Assembly (NCBI GenBank): GCA_024280895.1
Contig: JAJRPI010000018.1
Span: 39,333 to 103,332, forward strand
Length of the DNA: 64,000 nt
Direction of reading: 5' to 3'
Origin: Alphaproteobacteria bacterium
GTDB lineage: Bacteria > Pseudomonadota > Alphaproteobacteria > Rhizobiales > JAKIUO01
The position numbers were made by a program, and so were the translations under genes. The notes below the pieces were generated by a model. The model was not told the origin of the DNA, ran no database searches, and saw only the letters and a program-made list of their open reading frames with translations. This document shows positions 37,115 to 46,346 of the stretch, in pieces. Within the stretch, counting starts at the first letter, position 1, and each line of letters opens with the position of its first letter.

Positions 37115-38755
37115 TTAAATCAAACAGGCTCGCTGCTTGAGCTCGTCTATCAGCACTTTTTTGTTCTCGGAATAGTCGACCGGTATATCTATGATGTGCA
37201 CACCTCCCGCTTCAAATGCCGCGTTTAGTGTGGGCACCAGCATATCAGTACTGGTGATCCGATGGCCAGTTGCACCGTAACTATCCGCATATTTGACAAA
37301 GTCGGGATTGCCGAACTCGAGGCCAAAGTCAGCGAACCCCGCGATGGTCTGTTTCCAGCGGATCATGCCATAAGAGCCATCGTTCAAAATAGTCACAACA
37401 AGGTTGAGACGAAGACGAATAGCGGTTTCGATTTCCTGTGAGTTCATCATAAAGCCGCCATCACCGCAAATCGCCATGACGCGATTATTGGGTTTGAGCA
37501 TGCTGACCATCATGGCCGATGGCAGACCTGCCCCCATCGTTGCCAGCGCATTGTCGAGCAGCACGGTATTGGAATGATAGGCTTTGTAATTACGCGCGAA
37601 CCACAGCTTGTACATGCCATTATCAAGGGCAATGATGCCATCTTCTCCCATCACGGTGCGGATGTCGGCAACTACTCTTTGGGGAATGATCGGGAAGCGC
37701 GGATCATCAGCGCCTTCAAGCAAATGCTTGTTCACCTCGTCGCGCACCTTGTGAAAATATGCAAAATCAGCATCGACGGGTCCAACGGCTTCGCGCAATC
37801 GCTCCATCGAACTGGCAAGATCCCCGACCACTTCGCATTGCGGGAAATAAACTTCATCAACCTTGGCCGACTTATAATTGACATGGATGACCTTGGTGCC
37901 GCCAGGCTCCATGAAAAACGGTGGTTTTTCCACGACGTCATGGCCGATATTGATGATCAGATCAGCGCGATCAACGGCGCAATGAATATAGTCGCCATCC
38001 GATAAAGCCGCTGTTCCAAGGCATTTTTCCGAGCGCTCATCAATCACTCCCTTGCCCATTTGTGTGGTGAGAAAGGGTATGCCCGTTGTCTCGACAAAAT
38101 CACGTAGGGTATGGCGCACATCTTTGCGATTGGCGCCAGCGCCAATCAGTACCAGTGGATATTTGGCACGTTTGATAAACCGCGCTGCAGAGTTAATCGC
38201 GTGGGAGCGCGCCCCCGCATAGCTGCGCTCAATGGGGATATAGGGCTGGGTATCTGTTTCTTCGGCGGCGATGTCTTCTGGCAGCTCCAGTAAAACGGCT
38301 CCGGGGCGCTCTTCTTGCGAAATGCGAAAGGCTTCACGCACCAGCGATGGGATAGTATTGCCATGAACGATTTGTTTCGACATTTTACAAATCGGTTCGA
38401 ACAGACGTACCACATCAATGATCTGGAACTGGCCCTGTTTGGATTTGAGAATGGGTTTCTGGCCGGTAATCATCACCATGGGAAAAGCACCCAGATGGGC
38501 ATAGGCTGCCGGGGTGACAAGATTGGTGGCCCCTGGCCCTAATGTCGCCATGCAGACACCGGCGCGCCCCGTTAAGCGACCATAGATCGCGGCCATGAAA
38601 GCGGCCCCTTGTTCGTGCCTTGTCAATATAAGCCTGATCTGTTCGGACTGACGCAAACTCTCCAAAAGGTCCAGATTTTCTTCGCCGGGGACCGCGAAGA
38701 TATATTCAACATTTTCCCGTTCAAGCGCTTTTACGAAAAGGTCAGAAGCTTTCAT
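37115..38755 (-). CDS. Thiamine-diphosphate enzyme, catabolic-type acetolactate synthase
   Basis: About 546 residues with the three TPP-enzyme domains: the catalytic glutamate in FAVPGEENLDLLESL, the LATLGPGATNLVTP pyrimidine-domain block, and the TPP/Mg motif GDGGFMMNSQEIETA ... NDGSYGMI. It resembles AlsS-type large-subunit acetolactate synthases that need no small subunit; no ilvH-like gene is near. The ATG at 38755 has GAGGGA six bases upstream. Pairing with an aldehyde dehydrogenase instead of an acetolactate decarboxylase argues for a catabolic role other than acetoin formation. Confidence 0.88.
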   Translation of the reverse strand: MKASDLFVKALERENVEYIFAVPGEENLDLLESLRQSEQIRLILTRHEQGAAFMAAIYGRLTGRAGVCMATLGPGATNLVTPAAYAHLGAFPMVMITGQKPILKSKQGQFQIIDVVRLFEPICKMSKQIVHGNTIPSLVREAFRISQEERPGAVLLELPEDIAAEETDTQPYIPIERSYAGARSHAINSAARFIKRAKYPLVLIGAGANRKDVRHTLRDFVETTGIPFLTTQMGKGVIDERSEKCLGTAALSDGDYIHCAVDRADLIINIGHDVVEKPPFFMEPGGTKVIHVNYKSAKVDEVYFPQCEVVGDLASSMERLREAVGPVDADFAYFHKVRDEVNKHLLEGADDPRFPIIPQRVVADIRTVMGEDGIIALDNGMYKLWFARNYKAYHSNTVLLDNALATMGAGLPSAMMVSMLKPNNRVMAICGDGGFMMNSQEIETAIRLRLNLVVTILNDGSYGMIRWKQTIAGFADFGLEFGNPDFVKYADSYGATGHRITSTDMLVPTLNAAFEAGGVHIIDIPVDYSENKKVLIDELKQRACLI

Positions 38756-39195
38756 GTTTTGGTCCCTCAATGGATGATTTGATGGTATTTAGTTCAACAT
38801 TTTCTCGCAGTCTTTAAGGTTCGATCAAATAGATCTATAGGTTAGTACGCTATGGTTTTACAGAGCTGTACGCCACACTACACCTCAAAGTGAATAAATG
38901 TGAAGATGAAATCGGGGCATTTTTCGCTGACTTTGTAAGCTGGCGAAGATTGTCGCGAAGGCGAAAACAGTCGGCCTGACATAGTAATTAAAACATTAAA
39001 ACATTCAGATATCATGATTAATATCGCATTGATTTATATGAATAGTTGCCAATACCACTGATTTCCTTAGAGATCAGATGTTTTATTAATGAAGGAGGGG
39101 AGTATAGTTGACGCTTTGTTATGTGAGACTTAGGCTGATTATCTCATAAAAGAAGAACCTAATGAGAGGTTTCAGTAACTTGGGAGAAGGAATTA
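38756..39195. other. Divergent intergenic region, no gene seen
   Basis: This AT-rich stretch of about 440 bp lies between the acetolactate synthase gene (minus) and the symporter gene (plus) and should hold both promoters. I see no open frame, tRNA or strong hairpin in it. Confidence 0.4.
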
Positions 39196-40551
39196 ATGAA
39201 AGAAAAAGAGAAAATGAGCCTGACAGTCAAGGTGTTGTTGGGCATGGCGCTCGGCATAACCGTCGGGTTGGTGATCAATCTGGGTGGATTGAACGCCGCG
39301 GGGGGTTTTATCAATGAGTATATCGTCAACGGCCTGTTCCATGTCGTTGGGAAAATGTTTATCAACGCTTTGAAAATGCTGGTTGTTCCGCTGGTATTCT
39401 TCTCGCTGATCTGCGGTGTTTGCGGGATTGGTGATATTCGCATGCTGGGACGTGTGGGAGGCAAGGCTTTTGCGCTCTACATGATGACAACAGCGATCGC
39501 GATTGCTACGGCGATTGCCATTGCGGCCACGCTGGGTATTGGCAAGGGCATGAATCAGGTCACTAACGCTGCGTTCACCGGCAAGGATGCGCCGCCACTA
39601 ACGCAAGTATTCATCGACATCATTCCCAAAAACCCCATCAATGCGATGGCCAATGGCGATATGCTGCCGATCATCTTCTTTGCCATTCTGGTAGGAGTGA
39701 GCCTGTTGCTCGTTGGTAGCAAGGCCAAAACCTTTGTTGAAGGCGCTGAAATCGCCAATGAAGTCATGATGAAAATGGTGAATATCATAATGGCGGTTGC
39801 CCCATATGCAGTGTTTGCGCTGATTGCCAAGGCGGTGGCCAATCTTGGTCTCGATCTGCTGGCTTCACTGGCGGGCTATGTCTTGGTCCTTGTCGGATCG
39901 CTGATGGTGCATCTATTCATCACATTGATGTTAGTGCTGAAGATATTCTCGGGATTAAGTCCGAGCATATTCCTCAAGAAGATCCGCAATGTGCAGGTCT
40001 TTGCCTTTAGTACGGCCAGTTCTAACGCCACTATTCCGGTCACCATGAGAACCGTATCAGAACGCTTTGGGGTTAATAACTCTGTGGCCTCCTTCACGGT
40101 ACCTTTTGGGGCGACCATCAATATGGACGGCACGGCCATTATGCAGGGTGTTGCCACCGTGTTTATTGCCAATGTCTATAATGTTGATCTGGGGATCGCC
40201 GGTTACCTGACCGTGATTTTGATGTCTGTACTGGCCTCGATTGGCACCGCTGGTGTACCAGGGGTTGGACTGATCATGCTGTCAATGGTATTCACACAGG
40301 TGGGTCTGCCAGTTGAAGGCATTGGTCTTGTGCTTGGTGTTGACCGTTTGATGGATATGATCAGAACAGCTGTCAACGTCTCTGGTGATGCCGTGGTCTC
40401 TACGGTCGTGGCCAAGAGCGAAGGCAAGATCGATATCTCGGTCTATAACGATATGGACGCCGGTATGCTGGACACAGACGAAGCAACCCATATTCACTCT
40501 GCCGTAGAAGCTGAAATGGCGGAAGCTGTGCAAGCTACTCATAGTAAATGA
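39196..40551 (+). CDS. Dicarboxylate/amino acid:cation symporter (DAACS family)
   Basis: A membrane protein of 451 residues with eight helices and two re-entrant loops as in GltPh. The family motifs are AFSTASSNATIPVTM (first hairpin loop), GATINMDGTAIMQGV (helix 7, cation site) and GTAGVPGVGLIML (second hairpin loop). It should import glutamate, aspartate or a C4-dicarboxylate with Na+ or H+. The neighbouring ligand-gated channel may sense a related amino acid. GAAGGA precedes the ATG. A strong terminator follows. Confidence 0.94.
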   Translation: MKEKEKMSLTVKVLLGMALGITVGLVINLGGLNAAGGFINEYIVNGLFHVVGKMFINALKMLVVPLVFFSLICGVCGIGDIRMLGRVGGKAFALYMMTTAIAIATAIAIAATLGIGKGMNQVTNAAFTGKDAPPLTQVFIDIIPKNPINAMANGDMLPIIFFAILVGVSLLLVGSKAKTFVEGAEIANEVMMKMVNIIMAVAPYAVFALIAKAVANLGLDLLASLAGYVLVLVGSLMVHLFITLMLVLKIFSGLSPSIFLKKIRNVQVFAFSTASSNATIPVTMRTVSERFGVNNSVASFTVPFGATINMDGTAIMQGVATVFIANVYNVDLGIAGYLTVILMSVLASIGTAGVPGVGLIMLSMVFTQVGLPVEGIGLVLGVDRLMDMIRTAVNVSGDAVVSTVVAKSEGKIDISVYNDMDAGMLDTDEATHIHSAVEAEMAEAVQATHSK

Positions 40552-40572
40552 TAGTTGGTTGTTCTAGATCAG

Positions 40573-40622
40573 CTCCCCCGAAAGATCCGCATGTCGGGTT
40601 CTTTGGGGGAGTTGTTTTTTTT
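40573..40622 (+). terminator. Rho-independent terminator after the symporter
   Basis: CTCCCCCGAAAGA (40573-40585) pairs with TCTTTGGGGGAG (40600-40611) with one bulged base, followed by a run of eight T (40615-40622). It lies 20 bp past the symporter stop. Confidence 0.9.
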
Positions 40623-40706
40623 ACTTTAAAATGATGAGGTTGAGACCGTTTTCGCGGAGTGCCTTGCGGACCGATCCTGATTTTTGCGCAGATCAGTTGT
40701 AATAAT

Positions 40707-41924
40707 ATGGCTCGTTGTTTTCGAAATTTTTATGCTTCCCCTGGAGTCGAATGGGTCGTGGGATGTTTGGTTGCTGTTTTTTTGGCTCTGCCTGGCGTGC
40801 TGTTTGAGCCAGTCCAGGCCCAGACCACTAACCAGGCCGAGATCAAGACCCAGGCCCAGACTAAGCTTCAGCAATTAAAGCTTTCGGCAAGTGGTATTCC
40901 CACACGCCCCTTGCGCATTCTCACCAAACCTATTGAGCCGTTCGTCGTCTCCAAGGATGGGTCTTTTTCCGGATTCAGCATTGATCTGTGGCAGCTCATT
41001 GCCCAGCGTCAGGGGTGGGACTATGAAATGGTTCTGGTGCCAACTCTGGCAGACCTGCTGGCAGGAATGAAAAGCGGGCAAGCGGATGTGGCCATCGCGG
41101 CGGTTACGATCACGGCCGAGCGCGAACAGTATATCGACTTTTCTCATCCCTATTTTCGCTCGGGACTGGCGATCCTGACCAATAACGAGACGACGAATAC
41201 GCTGGTGCAGGCGGTCGCGGTTTTGCGGGTGATGCTTTTCTCGTCGGCCTTTGCCTGGGCGGCATTTTATCTGATTGTGGTGTTGCTGTTAGTCTCCCAT
41301 ACCATCTGGTTTTTGGAGCGCCGAAACAATCCCGAATTTTCCAAGAATTATGTCGAGGGAATATGGGATAGTTTTTGGTGGGCAATGGTGACCATCACCA
41401 CAGTTGGCTATGGCGACAAGGCGCCAAGGGCGATCCTGGGAAAACTGTTTGCAATGTTGTGGATGCTTATCGGCTATTTCATGTTTGCATATTTTACAGC
41501 TGCGGTGACGTCCTCGGTGACCATCAACGAGTTGCGGGGCAGCATTAATGGCCCTGACGACCTGCCGGGCCAGAAGGTTGGCGTGGTCAAAAAGAGTACC
41601 AGCCATATCTATGTGACCCGGCGTGGTAACAGTGCCAATGCGGTGCCGGTCGATCGCATCGAACAGGCGATTTCGATGCTCAAGAAAGGCGAGGTCAAGG
41701 CGGTGGTTCATGACGCGCCAGTGTTACTATATTATGCGGCCAATAAGGGACAGGGTAAGGTTCGGGTCGCTGGTCCGATCTTTCACAAAGAGGATTACGG
41801 GATTGTTCTTCCCAACGCCAGCCCCTTGCGCAAAACCATAAACCGTTCGATTCTCAGTATCGTTGAAACCGGAGATTATGCCAAGCTGTATGCCAAATGG
41901 TTTGGCCCCTCAAGAGCGAGATGA
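40707..41924 (+). CDS. Glutamate-receptor-like ligand-gated potassium channel (GluR0-type)
   Basis: The architecture is that of prokaryotic ionotropic glutamate receptors. A signal peptide (VVGCLVAVFLALPGVLFEPVQA) leads to ligand-binding lobe S1 (LRILTKPIEPFVV...GFSIDLWQLIAQ...DVAIAAVTITAEREQYIDFS). A helix, a pore loop with the potassium selectivity filter TTVGYGD, and a second helix (FAMLWMLIGYFMFAYFTAAV) are followed by lobe S2 (GQKVGVVKKSTS ... KAVVHDAPVLLYYA). Ligand could be glutamate or another amino acid. The open frame begins at GTG 40659, but ATG 40707 gives a better signal peptide; its ribosome binding site is weak. Adjacent to a dicarboxylate/amino acid symporter. Confidence 0.9.
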   Translation: MARCFRNFYASPGVEWVVGCLVAVFLALPGVLFEPVQAQTTNQAEIKTQAQTKLQQLKLSASGIPTRPLRILTKPIEPFVVSKDGSFSGFSIDLWQLIAQRQGWDYEMVLVPTLADLLAGMKSGQADVAIAAVTITAEREQYIDFSHPYFRSGLAILTNNETTNTLVQAVAVLRVMLFSSAFAWAAFYLIVVLLLVSHTIWFLERRNNPEFSKNYVEGIWDSFWWAMVTITTVGYGDKAPRAILGKLFAMLWMLIGYFMFAYFTAAVTSSVTINELRGSINGPDDLPGQKVGVVKKSTSHIYVTRRGNSANAVPVDRIEQAISMLKKGEVKAVVHDAPVLLYYAANKGQGKVRVAGPIFHKEDYGIVLPNASPLRKTINRSILSIVETGDYAKLYAKWFGPSRAR

Positions 41925-42001
41925 CTTTTGCCAACGACCCTGTTATTTAGTTTAGAATATCTATAAGCTAATCCGGACAAAGCTGACGCAGGGAATATCG
42001 C

Positions 42002-43498
42002 ATGAATATCGTTGAAAATCCGTTGGGAAATTTTTCCTTTGACAATAGTTATGGGCGCTTGCCGGAGCGATTTTTGGCTCGGCTTGATCCAACACCGGTG
42101 CGCGCGCCCAAGCTGATTGGCGTGAATGTTGAGTTGGCTCGGGCGCTTGGTCTCGATCCGCAAAAACTATCATCCACAGAAGCCGTGGAAATTTTTGCGG
42201 GTAACAAGGTACCAGCTGGTTCCGATCCTATCGCCATGGTTTATGCGGGGCATCAATTTGGCGGTTGGTCAGCGCAATTGGGAGATGGGCGGGCTATCTT
42301 GCTGGGGGAAATTTTGAGCGGGGACGGTGAGCGTTTTGATTTGCAATTAAAGGGTTCAGGGCGCACGCCTTTTTCGCGTTCTGGCGATGGCCGCTCTGCG
42401 CTAGGGCCCGTTTTACGCGAATATATCGTCTCTGAAGCCATGAGCGCCCTTGGCATCAAAACCACAAGGGCATTGGCCGCCGTCACCACAGGCGAGCAGG
42501 TCAGGCGCGAAAATATGGATCCTGGAGCCGTACTCACACGCATTGCCAAAAGCCATGTGCGTGTTGGCACTTTTGAATATTTCGCAGCAAAAAGCGACAC
42601 AGATGGCGTGCAGATCCTGGCTGACTATATGATCAACCGTCATTACCCGCAGGCCGCCCGTGCACAAAATCCTTATCGTGCTCTGCTGGATTGCGTGGTC
42701 AAGGCACAGGCTGAACTGGTGGCCAGCTGGATGCAAGTGGGCTTTATACACGGCGTTATGAACACCGATAATTGCTCAATCACCGGCGAAACTATCGATT
42801 ATGGACCTTGCGCCTTCATGGATATTTTCGAATCCGATATGGTCTATAGCTCCATCGATCATATGGGGCGCTATGCCTATAGCAATCAGCCGCGCATCGC
42901 CCAATGGAATCTGGCTCAATTAGCGCAATCGCTTTTGCTCCTGCTTGGCGATGATGAAGACAGCGCAATCAGTAGTGCCAAAGCGGCGATCGAAGATTAT
43001 ACAAAAATTTATGACGAGGCATGGCTCAAAGGCATGAGGCAAAAGCTTGGGCTTCAAGAAGAGCATGAGGCGGATCGGTCACTGATCGAAGAGCTGCTCG
43101 ATCTGATGGCCCAGAATAATGCCGACTTTACCTTGTCGTTTCGCAGCTTGAGCAAACTGTCGATGAGCGCCAACGGTGAGGATGAAGCGATGCTTGATCT
43201 GTTTGATCTACCAGCGTCTCTTGATGACTGGCTGACACAATGGCGCAAGCGTCTGGTGCTTGAAAACAGCAAGGATGCCGTAAGAAAAACAGCCATGCGG
43301 GCCAAAAACCCGGGCTTTATCCCGCGCAATCACCTTATCGAAGAAATGATCCAGGCGGCGCTCAAGGGGAATTTCGAACCGTTCGAAAAATTGCAATCGA
43401 TCCTCGCTAAGCCGTTCGACGATCAGCCAGATGCGGCCCACTATGGCCGGCCGCCAAAACCCCATGAAGTGGTTCGCGCCACCTTTTGTGGCACTTGA
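42002..43498 (+). CDS. selO: Protein adenylyltransferase SelO (YdiU)
   Basis: A pseudokinase-fold enzyme that transfers AMP from ATP to Ser, Thr or Tyr of target proteins. Family blocks are present: FDNSYGRLPERFLARL, VYAGHQFGGWSAQLGDGRAILLGE, DLQLKGSGRTPFSR, SGDGRSALGPVLREYI, and FIHGVMNTDNCSITGETIDYGPCAFMD. The Asn and Asp of the last block bind metal. At 498 residues the length is normal, and it ends PHYGRPPKPHEVVRATFCGT. The C-terminal selenocysteine/cysteine position is the C in FCGT. AGGGAA precedes the ATG by six bases. Confidence 0.95.
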   Translation: MNIVENPLGNFSFDNSYGRLPERFLARLDPTPVRAPKLIGVNVELARALGLDPQKLSSTEAVEIFAGNKVPAGSDPIAMVYAGHQFGGWSAQLGDGRAILLGEILSGDGERFDLQLKGSGRTPFSRSGDGRSALGPVLREYIVSEAMSALGIKTTRALAAVTTGEQVRRENMDPGAVLTRIAKSHVRVGTFEYFAAKSDTDGVQILADYMINRHYPQAARAQNPYRALLDCVVKAQAELVASWMQVGFIHGVMNTDNCSITGETIDYGPCAFMDIFESDMVYSSIDHMGRYAYSNQPRIAQWNLAQLAQSLLLLLGDDEDSAISSAKAAIEDYTKIYDEAWLKGMRQKLGLQEEHEADRSLIEELLDLMAQNNADFTLSFRSLSKLSMSANGEDEAMLDLFDLPASLDDWLTQWRKRLVLENSKDAVRKTAMRAKNPGFIPRNHLIEEMIQAALKGNFEPFEKLQSILAKPFDDQPDAAHYGRPPKPHEVVRATFCGT

Positions 43499-43517
43499 TT
43501 TTTGTGAGAATAATCCG

Positions 43518-44210
43518 ATGAGCGATACTGTTTTGGAAATCTGGCATAGCCATGCAACCAAGGGCATGCACGTGCCGATCATCCCTGATGGTTGCCGCGA
43601 TCTGATTTTCAGATATCCCAAGGGCGAGCGACCAAACTATTTCATTTCCGACCTTGATGACATGACCAATGAGGTCCAGATGGAAACTGGGGATCGCTAT
43701 TGCGGATTTCGCTTATTGCCGGGGACGAGGATTGATGAAGAAAAATTGCTGGCAAGCTTGAGCGAAAAAGAATTTTTGCAAGAAGAAATCTGTGACCGGA
43801 TACAGGCTTTTACGCACCGTTCCCAATCGGTTGCCGAGGCATTGGAATGTCTTGCTTTTGAGGCGAACAATAGTCCTCATGCAGCAGCATTACTTGGGGT
43901 CAGCCCGCGCAGCCTGCAACGCCTCTTAAAGCAAGAGACTGGCAGGCCTCCTGTTTTCTGGCTGCAACTGGCTCGGGTCAAAAAAGCCGCGCGGGCGCTG
44001 GAGACAGTTGGATCATTTGCCGAGCTCTCCATCTCTATGGGCTATGCGGATCAGGCTCATATGAGCCGCGATTTTCGGCATTGGCTGGGGATCACACCTG
44101 CCAAGTTGAAAACCTCGTCATTACACAAGCAACAACTGGAAAATGCCGGTTATGCGTCGCCTATCGGCGTGCAGATCTCTACGAGAAAGCCGTTTGCATC
44201 ATTGACATAG
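43518..44210 (+). CDS. AraC-family transcriptional regulator
   Basis: About 230 residues. The N-terminal half begins with HVPIIPDGCRDLIFRYPKG, a pattern seen in the DUF6597-type sensor of many AraC proteins. The C-terminal half has an AraC DNA-binding domain: NSPHAAALLGVSPRSLQRLLKQ and AELSISMGYADQAHMSRDFRHWLGITPAKL. The ATG at 43518 lies 20 bp past the selO stop; the longer frame would overlap selO. The last 61 bp overlap the end of the convergent VOC gene. It probably regulates that VOC gene. Confidence 0.88.
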   Translation: MSDTVLEIWHSHATKGMHVPIIPDGCRDLIFRYPKGERPNYFISDLDDMTNEVQMETGDRYCGFRLLPGTRIDEEKLLASLSEKEFLQEEICDRIQAFTHRSQSVAEALECLAFEANNSPHAAALLGVSPRSLQRLLKQETGRPPVFWLQLARVKKAARALETVGSFAELSISMGYADQAHMSRDFRHWLGITPAKLKTSSLHKQQLENAGYASPIGVQISTRKPFASLT

Positions 44211-44536
44211 GCGGTGGTCTGACCCCACGGCATGTCCTGTGGGCCTTGCACCAGCTCGGCCCCTGCTGCCAGGGCCTTTTTGAGGGCTCGTTCCACATCA
44301 GTAGTGGTAAAAGCGATCTCAAAACTGGGATTGCCAGCGCGTTGGCTACGCGGATTTTTGCCCATATTCTTCATCAGCTCAAGGGACGAAAAAGACAGGG
44401 TTGTTGCGCCCGTGTCCAGTTCGCCATAATCGCCGCTCTCGTGCAGCATTTTACGTTTGAGATCAAAGGCAGTTTCGTAAAAGGTCAGCGTCTGTTCGAC
44501 ATTTTGAACATAAAGAATAGTGTAGGCCAGTTGCAT
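44150..44536 (-). CDS. VOC (glyoxalase-like) family protein
   Basis: A 128-residue single-domain protein: AYTILYVQNVEQTLTFYETAF at the start, a central FEIAFTTTDVERALKKALAAGAEL, and AYVNDANGFLVEICTP at the end with the metal-ligand glutamate. It resembles YaeR/PhnB-like VOC proteins with no assigned substrate. The ATG at 44536 has GGAGGC eight to nine bases upstream. Its tail overlaps the tail of the AraC gene. Confidence 0.86.
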   Translation of the reverse strand: MQLAYTILYVQNVEQTLTFYETAFDLKRKMLHESGDYGELDTGATTLSFSSLELMKNMGKNPRSQRAGNPSFEIAFTTTDVERALKKALAAGAELVQGPQDMPWGQTTAYVNDANGFLVEICTPIGDA

Positions 44537-44712
44537 GATGTGACGCCTCCAAAAGATGGTTTGTATATATAGTTTGTAACCCTCTGCATTTGATGTGTCT
44601 TGAAGATTTGCGACAATTGTCCGGTGCTCTGCACATAATCTCCACAATAATTCATCCAAAGCTCCTTTTACGCGCCATGCGCCTTGCATGAGGCTTTGTC
44701 ACCTTGTGTTCC

Positions 44713-46326
44713 ATGATGATAAAAACCAATTCAGAGTTTCTCGATATATTCCCTCGCTCGCTGGTCGCAAAAATGCGGACGCTTAACGCTCGTTCTTCTC
44801 AACACCTTGCTGTGATGATGGTCTTTGCGCTGGCAGCGGCGACCCTTGGATATGAACCGATCAAGTGGTTGGTCAATACCTGGCGCGAGCCCTCTTATGA
44901 CAGCAAGGGCTTTTTTATATTTATAGCGGTGGCCGGATTGTTCATCTGGAGTGTCACGAGCGCAAAAACGCTGCCAAAAAACGCTCGCCAACAACGAACC
45001 GCTTTTTCTTTGCTCGGGGTTACAGCCCTTGTGCGTTTGCTTGGGCAGGTGCTGGCCATCAACACCATAGGCGCGCTGGCTCTGGTGCTTGATGTGTATG
45101 CGCTGGGCTTATTGTTTGGCCTTGGGTCCCGAGTGCGCAAACTTTCCCCGGGCTGGCTGGCGATTGCCTTTGCGTTCTCCCTGCCGCTCGAGCGCATTGC
45201 GCAACGCACCATAGGTTATGCGCTGCAATCTATTTCGGCTGATGGCGCTTGTTTGATACTTGGCGGCTTGTTCGATCAGTTGAAATGTTATGGCGTACGC
45301 ATTGTGCTAGACGGGATTGATGTGCTCGTCGATCTTCCTTGTTCTGGCGCGCGCTCCATATTACTGCTGCTTTTATGCTTTGCGCTGGTGTCGTCTCTGG
45401 TGCGGCCAACCATCAAACAAATGCTGATTGGTGGACTATTGACGCTGGCGGCGGGGCTGCTTGCCAATATGATGCGTATCAGTGTTTTGGCCATCGGTAT
45501 TGCCCGCCCGCAAACCTTTTTCGGCGTGGATGTGATGGCGCAACCCTGGCACGATATTATTGGCCTCATCGCGCTGGCGCTGGGGATGCTGCCATTGTTG
45601 ATCTGGGCGAATGGGGTGACGCGAAACCGTGCTGCTGCCAGCATAGATGAGCGCTGCCGCCATTTCATTCCTGATCGTTTGCGCCGGGATGGCTGGTGGT
45701 TAGAGCATAAACCAGCGCCTAAAATGCGGGCCATCCAAGCGCTTCCCGCTCTGGCTTTTTTGATGCTGGCTTTGGTGATCGTCAACCTGCCACGCAAGGC
45801 CATTGATGTGGCACGGCGCTCCATTAATATTGAACTGCCGATGCAACTGGCGGGGATGAATGCGCGCCCCGTCCCCCTGCTGGACAAAGAAAAAGCCTAT
45901 TTCCTCAAATATGGTGGCTCCGCGCAAAAGGCTTCATATGGTCCCCATCAATTGCTGGTGGTGCGCACCTCGGCCCCCTTACGCCATCTGCATGCCCCCG
46001 ACGAATGCCTGCGCGGCCTTGGTATGAGCGTGCAATATCTGGGCGTTCGTCATAACCCCGTGCCATCCGCCATTTATCGCGCCACGACGCAACAAGGGCA
46101 AGCCTATTTGATCAATGTGAGCTTTGTCTCCGATGATGGCTTCATTACCACCAATATTTCTGAAGCCGTCTGGCGCTGGATGCAAAATCCGCGCAGCACA
46201 TGGACCGCCATACAGCGCATTACTCCCGCGCAGATTACCCCGCGCGCGCGCCAGCAATTTGATGCCGCGGTTATCGCAGCGTTCGACCTTGCCAGCACGC
46301 CCATAAAAACCGCCTCCCTTCCATAA
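44713..46326 (+). CDS. Exosortase fused to an EpsI-type domain (XrtT-like)
   Basis: Exosortases are membrane cysteine proteases thought to cleave PEP-CTERM signals of exported proteins. About eight membrane helices span residues 35-300. The predicted triad is visible: Cys in LPCSGARS (about residue 213 of the full open frame), Arg in NMMRIS (258), and His in PWHDIIGL (283). The last 150 residues (MNARPVPLLDKEKAY ... LRHLHAPDECLRGLG) form a soluble DUF3485/EpsI-like domain, often fused to or adjacent to exosortases. The open frame starts at TTG 44704; ATG 44713 or 44716 is likely. It lies 21 bp upstream of a single PEP-CTERM-type target. Assignment to the XrtT subgroup is from memory of that context. 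Confidence 0.88.
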   Translation: MMIKTNSEFLDIFPRSLVAKMRTLNARSSQHLAVMMVFALAAATLGYEPIKWLVNTWREPSYDSKGFFIFIAVAGLFIWSVTSAKTLPKNARQQRTAFSLLGVTALVRLLGQVLAINTIGALALVLDVYALGLLFGLGSRVRKLSPGWLAIAFAFSLPLERIAQRTIGYALQSISADGACLILGGLFDQLKCYGVRIVLDGIDVLVDLPCSGARSILLLLLCFALVSSLVRPTIKQMLIGGLLTLAAGLLANMMRISVLAIGIARPQTFFGVDVMAQPWHDIIGLIALALGMLPLLIWANGVTRNRAAASIDERCRHFIPDRLRRDGWWLEHKPAPKMRAIQALPALAFLMLALVIVNLPRKAIDVARRSINIELPMQLAGMNARPVPLLDKEKAYFLKYGGSAQKASYGPHQLLVVRTSAPLRHLHAPDECLRGLGMSVQYLGVRHNPVPSAIYRATTQQGQAYLINVSFVSDDGFITTNISEAVWRWMQNPRSTWTAIQRITPAQITPRARQQFDAAVIAAFDLASTPIKTASLP

Positions 46327-46346
46327 ACCAACAGGAGATTATTCAA

